Of a DNA stretch of 64,000 bases, positions 60,891-64,000 are shown piece after piece. The notes beneath the pieces are model-generated. The model worked only from the letters and a program-made list of their open reading frames with translations. It ran no database searches and was not told the origin of the DNA. This DNA comes from an uncultured Saprospiraceae bacterium (GTDB lineage Bacteria; Bacteroidota; Bacteroidia; Chitinophagales; Saprospiraceae). Numbering within the stretch: the first letter of the stretch is position 1; the number at the start of each line of letters is the position of its first letter. The position numbers and the translations under genes are program-made. The stretch is from assembly GCA_938015595.1 (NCBI GenBank), contig CALLPI010000018.1, forward strand, positions 18,424 to 82,423, written 5' to 3'.

Positions 60891-60940
60891 CTTTTTACCG
60901 TATTTCTCAATGAATTTTTTACCCAAAACTCTTTTTCTGC

Positions 60941-61774
60941 ATGAACAGACATCACCTCTACACTTTGGCCGGCCTGCTGCTGGGCGTAATACTCTGGCTC
61001 GCCAACAGCTCCGGCGCCGGCAATGTACAAGCTGAAGATCGCACCGGCTCGCCCCTGGGAATTTCTACCTGCAATGCCTGCCACGGCGGTGGCAACTTCG
61101 GCCCAAGCATGACGGCTCAACTGTTGGACGGCAACAACCCGGTGTTGCAATACGAAGCCAACAAGGAATACACCCTGCGCATACGCATCAACACCACCAC
61201 TACGCCCAGTCGTTATGGCTTCATGGCAGTGGCTCTCACGGGTGCCAACAACGCTGGCGCAGGCACATTTGGCCCACCGCCCGCTGGGTTCAGGCGCACG
61301 ATCATCTCTGACAGAGTGTATGTAGAGCACAGTTCGCCTCGCCCTAGCAATACAATGGACTTCCCCTGGACATCGCCCCCCACCCTCGGCGAACCAGTGC
61401 GCTTTTTTGCCGCTGGCATCGCCTCTAACAACAACGGCAATACTGGTGGCGATGCCCCCGTGCAACTAGTTGCCCCCTTGGTCATAGCTCCGATGGTCAG
61501 CAGTACCGCCCACAACCTGGCAGAAACATTGAAGTTGCGCGCTTGGCCCACGCCCAGCGGCGACGCCTGGCAGGTACATTTCTCCCATCCGCAAGCCAGC
61601 CTGCTTCGCTTCATCTTGCATGACTTAAACGGCAGGCAAGTATGGACGGACAGTCGCTGGACAAACGCCGGAGAAAACCAGATACTGATACCCGCAGCTA
61701 AGTTGCCCCGAGGCATTTATGCGCTCTCTGTGAGCGGTGCAGCAGGTATGGCTACCATAAAAATGGCCAAGTGA
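60941..61774 (+). CDS. T9SS protein with choice-of-anchor V domain and CxxCH
   Basis: 277 aa with signal peptide (LYTLAGLLLGVILWLANSSG) and C-terminal T9SS sorting domain (about 190-277: LRAWPTPSGDAWQVHFSHPQ; GIYALSVSG). Between them is a choice-of-anchor V / Reeler-like beta-sandwich: SPLGISTCNACHGGGNFG at the start, then GNNPVLQYEANKEYTLRI, SRYGFMAVAL and FFAAGIASNNNGNTGGD. CNACH (residues 44-48) is a CxxCH heme-c attachment motif, and family members usually carry it. Whether heme is bound needs experiment. It would be displayed at the surface or secreted. It is 65 bp upstream of the signal peptidase I gene on the same strand. Confidence 0.85.
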   Translation: MNRHHLYTLAGLLLGVILWLANSSGAGNVQAEDRTGSPLGISTCNACHGGGNFGPSMTAQLLDGNNPVLQYEANKEYTLRIRINTTTTPSRYGFMAVALTGANNAGAGTFGPPPAGFRRTIISDRVYVEHSSPRPSNTMDFPWTSPPTLGEPVRFFAAGIASNNNGNTGGDAPVQLVAPLVIAPMVSSTAHNLAETLKLRAWPTPSGDAWQVHFSHPQASLLRFILHDLNGRQVWTDSRWTNAGENQILIPAAKLPRGIYALSVSGAAGMATIKMAK

Positions 61775-61838
61775 GGTCTTAGTTACCGCCCAGCGCTGCT
61801 TTATTGTCTGAAAAAGCGGTGTACTTTCATTTGATACA

Positions 61839-63656
61839 TTGGTTTTTCAGCGCTTTGCCTACCTTTACGCGCAAATAATTCAGCGACAAATGGGATTTTG
61901 GTTGTTTGTTCTTGTACTTTACCTGCTGCTCAGCGCAGGCTTGTATATGCTGTTTCCTAAAGCAGGCATACCCGCCTGGAAAGGCTTGACGCCGGGGCTA
62001 AACCTCGTGGAGTGGGTCAAAATGACTGGCCGTAAACCAGCGCACGCTGCCTGGTTTCTCGTACCGATTGTCAATATTTTCACGTATTCCGGCGTAGCTA
62101 TTGATACGGTGCGTTCCTTTCGGCACATGGGGTTTGGGCACAGCGTCCTGGCAGTGCTTTTCGCGCCGTTTTACTTTATGTACCTAGCGCTGCGCCCCGA
62201 GGCAAAGTACCAGGAGCCAGCCTGGACCAGAGAAAGAGAATACCGCCAACAGTTGGAAAAGGCAAGAAAAGAAAATAATGCCAAACAGTTGAACAAGCTC
62301 AAAAGCAGCCCTTATCACAAGTCTGCCATCAGAGAATGGGTAGAGGCCATTGTCTTTGCGGTGTTCGCTGCTGCTTTCATCCGCATGTTTCTCATTGAGG
62401 CCTACGTCATTCCTACGCCCTCCATGGAAGGCTCGCTGCTCACAGGGGATTTCCTGTTTGTGAGCAAAGCTCACTACGGCATACGCATGCCTCAAACCAT
62501 AGCCATGGTGCCGCTGCTGCACAATCGCCTGCCCGTGTTGAATAGGGAGAGCTACCTGCGTAAGCCCAGCCTGCCCTACAAGCGCTTGCCGGCGCTGGAG
62601 CGCATTGACCGCAACGACCCCGTGGTGTTCAACTATCCCGAAGGCGACAGCGTCTATGTATTTCCGCATCGCACCTGGAGCATCTACGACCACCGGCGCG
62701 GCAGCTTACCCCCTATGGACAACCAGCGCATTGCTAACGGAGGCGTAAAACTAGTGGTGCGTCCCATGGACAAGATGGACCACTACATCAAGCGCTGTGT
62801 GGCCATTCCAGGAGATTCCATCCAAATTATAAACCGGCAGTTGTACGTCAACGGCAAGCCTGCTGACGATCCCCGCTACCTTCAGTTTATTCATCATGTG
62901 CGTTCGCCAGAGCGCCCCATCAACGACCGCCAGTTTGCCAAGTGGGGCATCACCGCTGACGACATACTCAAAAAAGACCCTGCCTCCAACTCCATGCTTG
63001 TATTCCTAAATCAAGAGCAGGTGGACAAGCTCAAGCAAATGGACAAATCCATCGTGGCAGGGGCATGCAATCGCTACTTCGTATCCATACCGGCCAATTA
63101 CGATCCTGCCCGATTTGCCGCAGCTGGCATTGACAATGCTAACGTGATTCAGATGGCCGGCCCAACCTCTTTTCTCATGTACCTCACTGATGAAGAAGTA
63201 GATAAAATCAAGCAAGATACCGCAGTGAACATCAGCCCGTACATCATGGATGCCGGTAAGCTTTTCCCCCATGACGCCGTTCATCATCCTGACTGGACGG
63301 TAGACAACTACGGCCCGCTCTACATCCCCAAGCAGGGCGCTACCGTCTCACTGGATTCGGTTAGCATTGCCTTCTATCGGCGTATCATCACAGTGTATGA
63401 AAAGAATAAACTGGAGGAAAAAGACGGTAAGTTTTTCATCAATGGGCAACCTACCGATACCTATACCTTCAAACAAAACTACTATTGGATGATGGGCGAC
63501 AACCGCCACAACTCTGAAGACGCCCGCGTATGGGGCTACGTGCCCGAAGACCATATCGTGGGCAAACCGCTCTTTATATGGTTCTCTACAAAAGAGGGCA
63601 ATATACGCAAAGGTATCAACTGGCGACGGATTTTTACCTCCGCCAGCAAAAAATAG
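61839..63656 (+). CDS. lepB: Signal peptidase I, large Bacteroidota form with N-terminal membrane extension
   Basis: 605 aa from the TTG at 61839 (an ATG at residue 18 is the alternative start). The N-terminal 130 residues are membrane-associated (LFVLVLYLLLSAGLYMLFP; WFLVPIVNIFTYSGVAID; HSVLAVLFAPFYFMYLAL), resembling DUF5684-type segments. A further transmembrane helix (VEAIVFAVFAAAFIRMFLIEAY) leads to the S26 catalytic domain with Ser195 in TPSMEGSLL and the general-base Lys318 in YIKRCVAIPGDSI. GDNRHNSEDARVWGYVPEDHI (in part) is the conserved box E. A large insertion (about 340-500) separates boxes D and E. It cleaves Sec/Tat signal peptides on the periplasmic face. Confidence 0.93.
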   Translation: MVFQRFAYLYAQIIQRQMGFWLFVLVLYLLLSAGLYMLFPKAGIPAWKGLTPGLNLVEWVKMTGRKPAHAAWFLVPIVNIFTYSGVAIDTVRSFRHMGFGHSVLAVLFAPFYFMYLALRPEAKYQEPAWTREREYRQQLEKARKENNAKQLNKLKSSPYHKSAIREWVEAIVFAVFAAAFIRMFLIEAYVIPTPSMEGSLLTGDFLFVSKAHYGIRMPQTIAMVPLLHNRLPVLNRESYLRKPSLPYKRLPALERIDRNDPVVFNYPEGDSVYVFPHRTWSIYDHRRGSLPPMDNQRIANGGVKLVVRPMDKMDHYIKRCVAIPGDSIQIINRQLYVNGKPADDPRYLQFIHHVRSPERPINDRQFAKWGITADDILKKDPASNSMLVFLNQEQVDKLKQMDKSIVAGACNRYFVSIPANYDPARFAAAGIDNANVIQMAGPTSFLMYLTDEEVDKIKQDTAVNISPYIMDAGKLFPHDAVHHPDWTVDNYGPLYIPKQGATVSLDSVSIAFYRRIITVYEKNKLEEKDGKFFINGQPTDTYTFKQNYYWMMGDNRHNSEDARVWGYVPEDHIVGKPLFIWFSTKEGNIRKGINWRRIFTSASKK

Positions 63657-63797
63657 GCTATCTTTGGTGTATCCTGTGAGCATTTTAATTGTTTATCAAA
63701 GCGATCTGAACTTTGGCATAGGCAGAATGCCTTGGCAAATGTTTGCACAAAGCATTGCAAGCACCTTTATTCATCCCAAAACAAAAACAGCTACATT

Positions 63798-64000
63798 ATG
63801 AAAAAAATCTTTGAAGCGATCAGCTCAATTTTCAGAACCCTGTTTGGCGGCAGTAATAAAAATACCCCACCGCTTGCCCCCCAACAGCCTCGCCTCAAAC
63901 CTGCAGTCATCAAACCTGGCGAGCCTCAGGATGCCGCTGAAGTCAAGCCCGATACAGTGATCATGGTGGTCAGCGAAATGGATAAGGTCATCATTCCTCC
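63798..64000 (+). CDS. Unrecognised gene, 5' part
   Basis: An ORF opens at the ATG at 63798 and runs to the window edge (at least 67 codons). The N-terminus is MKKIFEAISSIFRTLFGG, an amphipathic helix without a cleavable signal, then a Pro/Gln/Lys-rich linker (PPLAPQQPRLKPAVIKPGEP) and the beginning of a folded domain (DTVIMVVSEMDKVIIPP). The rest of the gene is outside the window, so no function can be given. Confidence 0.6.
   Translation, partial: MKKIFEAISSIFRTLFGGSNKNTPPLAPQQPRLKPAVIKPGEPQDAAEVKPDTVIMVVSEMDKVIIP

Noticed and set aside
1..64000. tRNA, rRNA, tmRNA, CRISPR, insertion sequences, prophage
   Set aside because: I looked for the usual conserved cores, arrays and transposase or integrase motifs in the gaps between genes and found none I could support.

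Overview
The window comes from a Bacteroidota chromosome, most likely a Saprospiria/Chitinophagia-type lineage. The evidence is a SusC/SusD pair, a TonB receptor paired with a DUF4249 lipoprotein, several cargo proteins with type IX secretion (T9SS) C-terminal sorting domains, promoter boxes of the TAnnTTTG type, a PUR/DUF3276 protein, and a large Bacteroidota-type signal peptidase I. The DNA is moderately GC-rich with AT-rich intergenic islands. I see no rRNA, tRNA, CRISPR array, transposase or prophage gene.

Layout. 1-7 kb: 3' end of a PAP2 phosphatase, release factor 3, a TM2-TPR-SHOCT-like protein, a small lipoprotein and, on the minus strand, a translationally coupled TonB receptor/DUF4249 pair. 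7.5-24.6 kb: one co-directional polysaccharide utilization locus (PUL) holding a secreted PF10091/GH144-type glucanase with a T9SS tail, a giant seven-repeat T9SS protein, a second GH144-type enzyme as a lipoprotein, a GH3 beta-glucosidase, SusC, SusD, and a T9SS protein with three malectin-like repeats and an SGNH esterase. GH144 plus GH3 points to beta-1,2-glucan as the substrate. The surface enzymes would cut and bind polymer, SusCD would import oligomers, GH3 would release glucose, and the SGNH protein may strip acyl decorations. 24.9-37 kb: a mixed accessory stretch with an outer-membrane-like protein carrying HEXXH, an EamA exporter, an OmpA-family protein, an unrecognised anchored protein, a 655-bp non-coding island, an amidase, a VWA membrane protein, the conserved Bacteroidota protein usually labelled asparagine synthetase B, and an HtrA-type protease. 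Three intergenic copies of one imperfect palindromic repeat lie in this stretch.

37-53 kb: mostly housekeeping genes. These are an SDR oxidoreductase, MutS, an SLC13-type permease, a DUF2911 protein, methylglyoxal synthase, an SLC45-like MFS transporter, a Cys/Met-metabolism PLP enzyme, endonuclease III, a PUR-family nucleic-acid-binding protein, an orphan TRAP large permease, an outer-membrane barrel candidate, a small conserved protein and delta-1-pyrroline-5-carboxylate dehydrogenase. 53.7-60.2 kb: a TetR-regulated RND efflux operon (tetR, TolC, adaptor, RND pump) with a clear palindromic operator inside the tetR promoter and a near-copy in front of tolC. 60.2-64 kb: an unrecognised, possibly CYTH-like protein, a T9SS choice-of-anchor-V/CxxCH protein, signal peptidase I and the start of a further gene.

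The most notable items are the predicted beta-1,2-glucan PUL with two unusual repeat-rich T9SS proteins, the three-copy palindromic intergenic repeat, the TetR operator architecture, and the structured non-coding island near 30 kb. Assignments rest on motif recognition by eye. No database search was possible.
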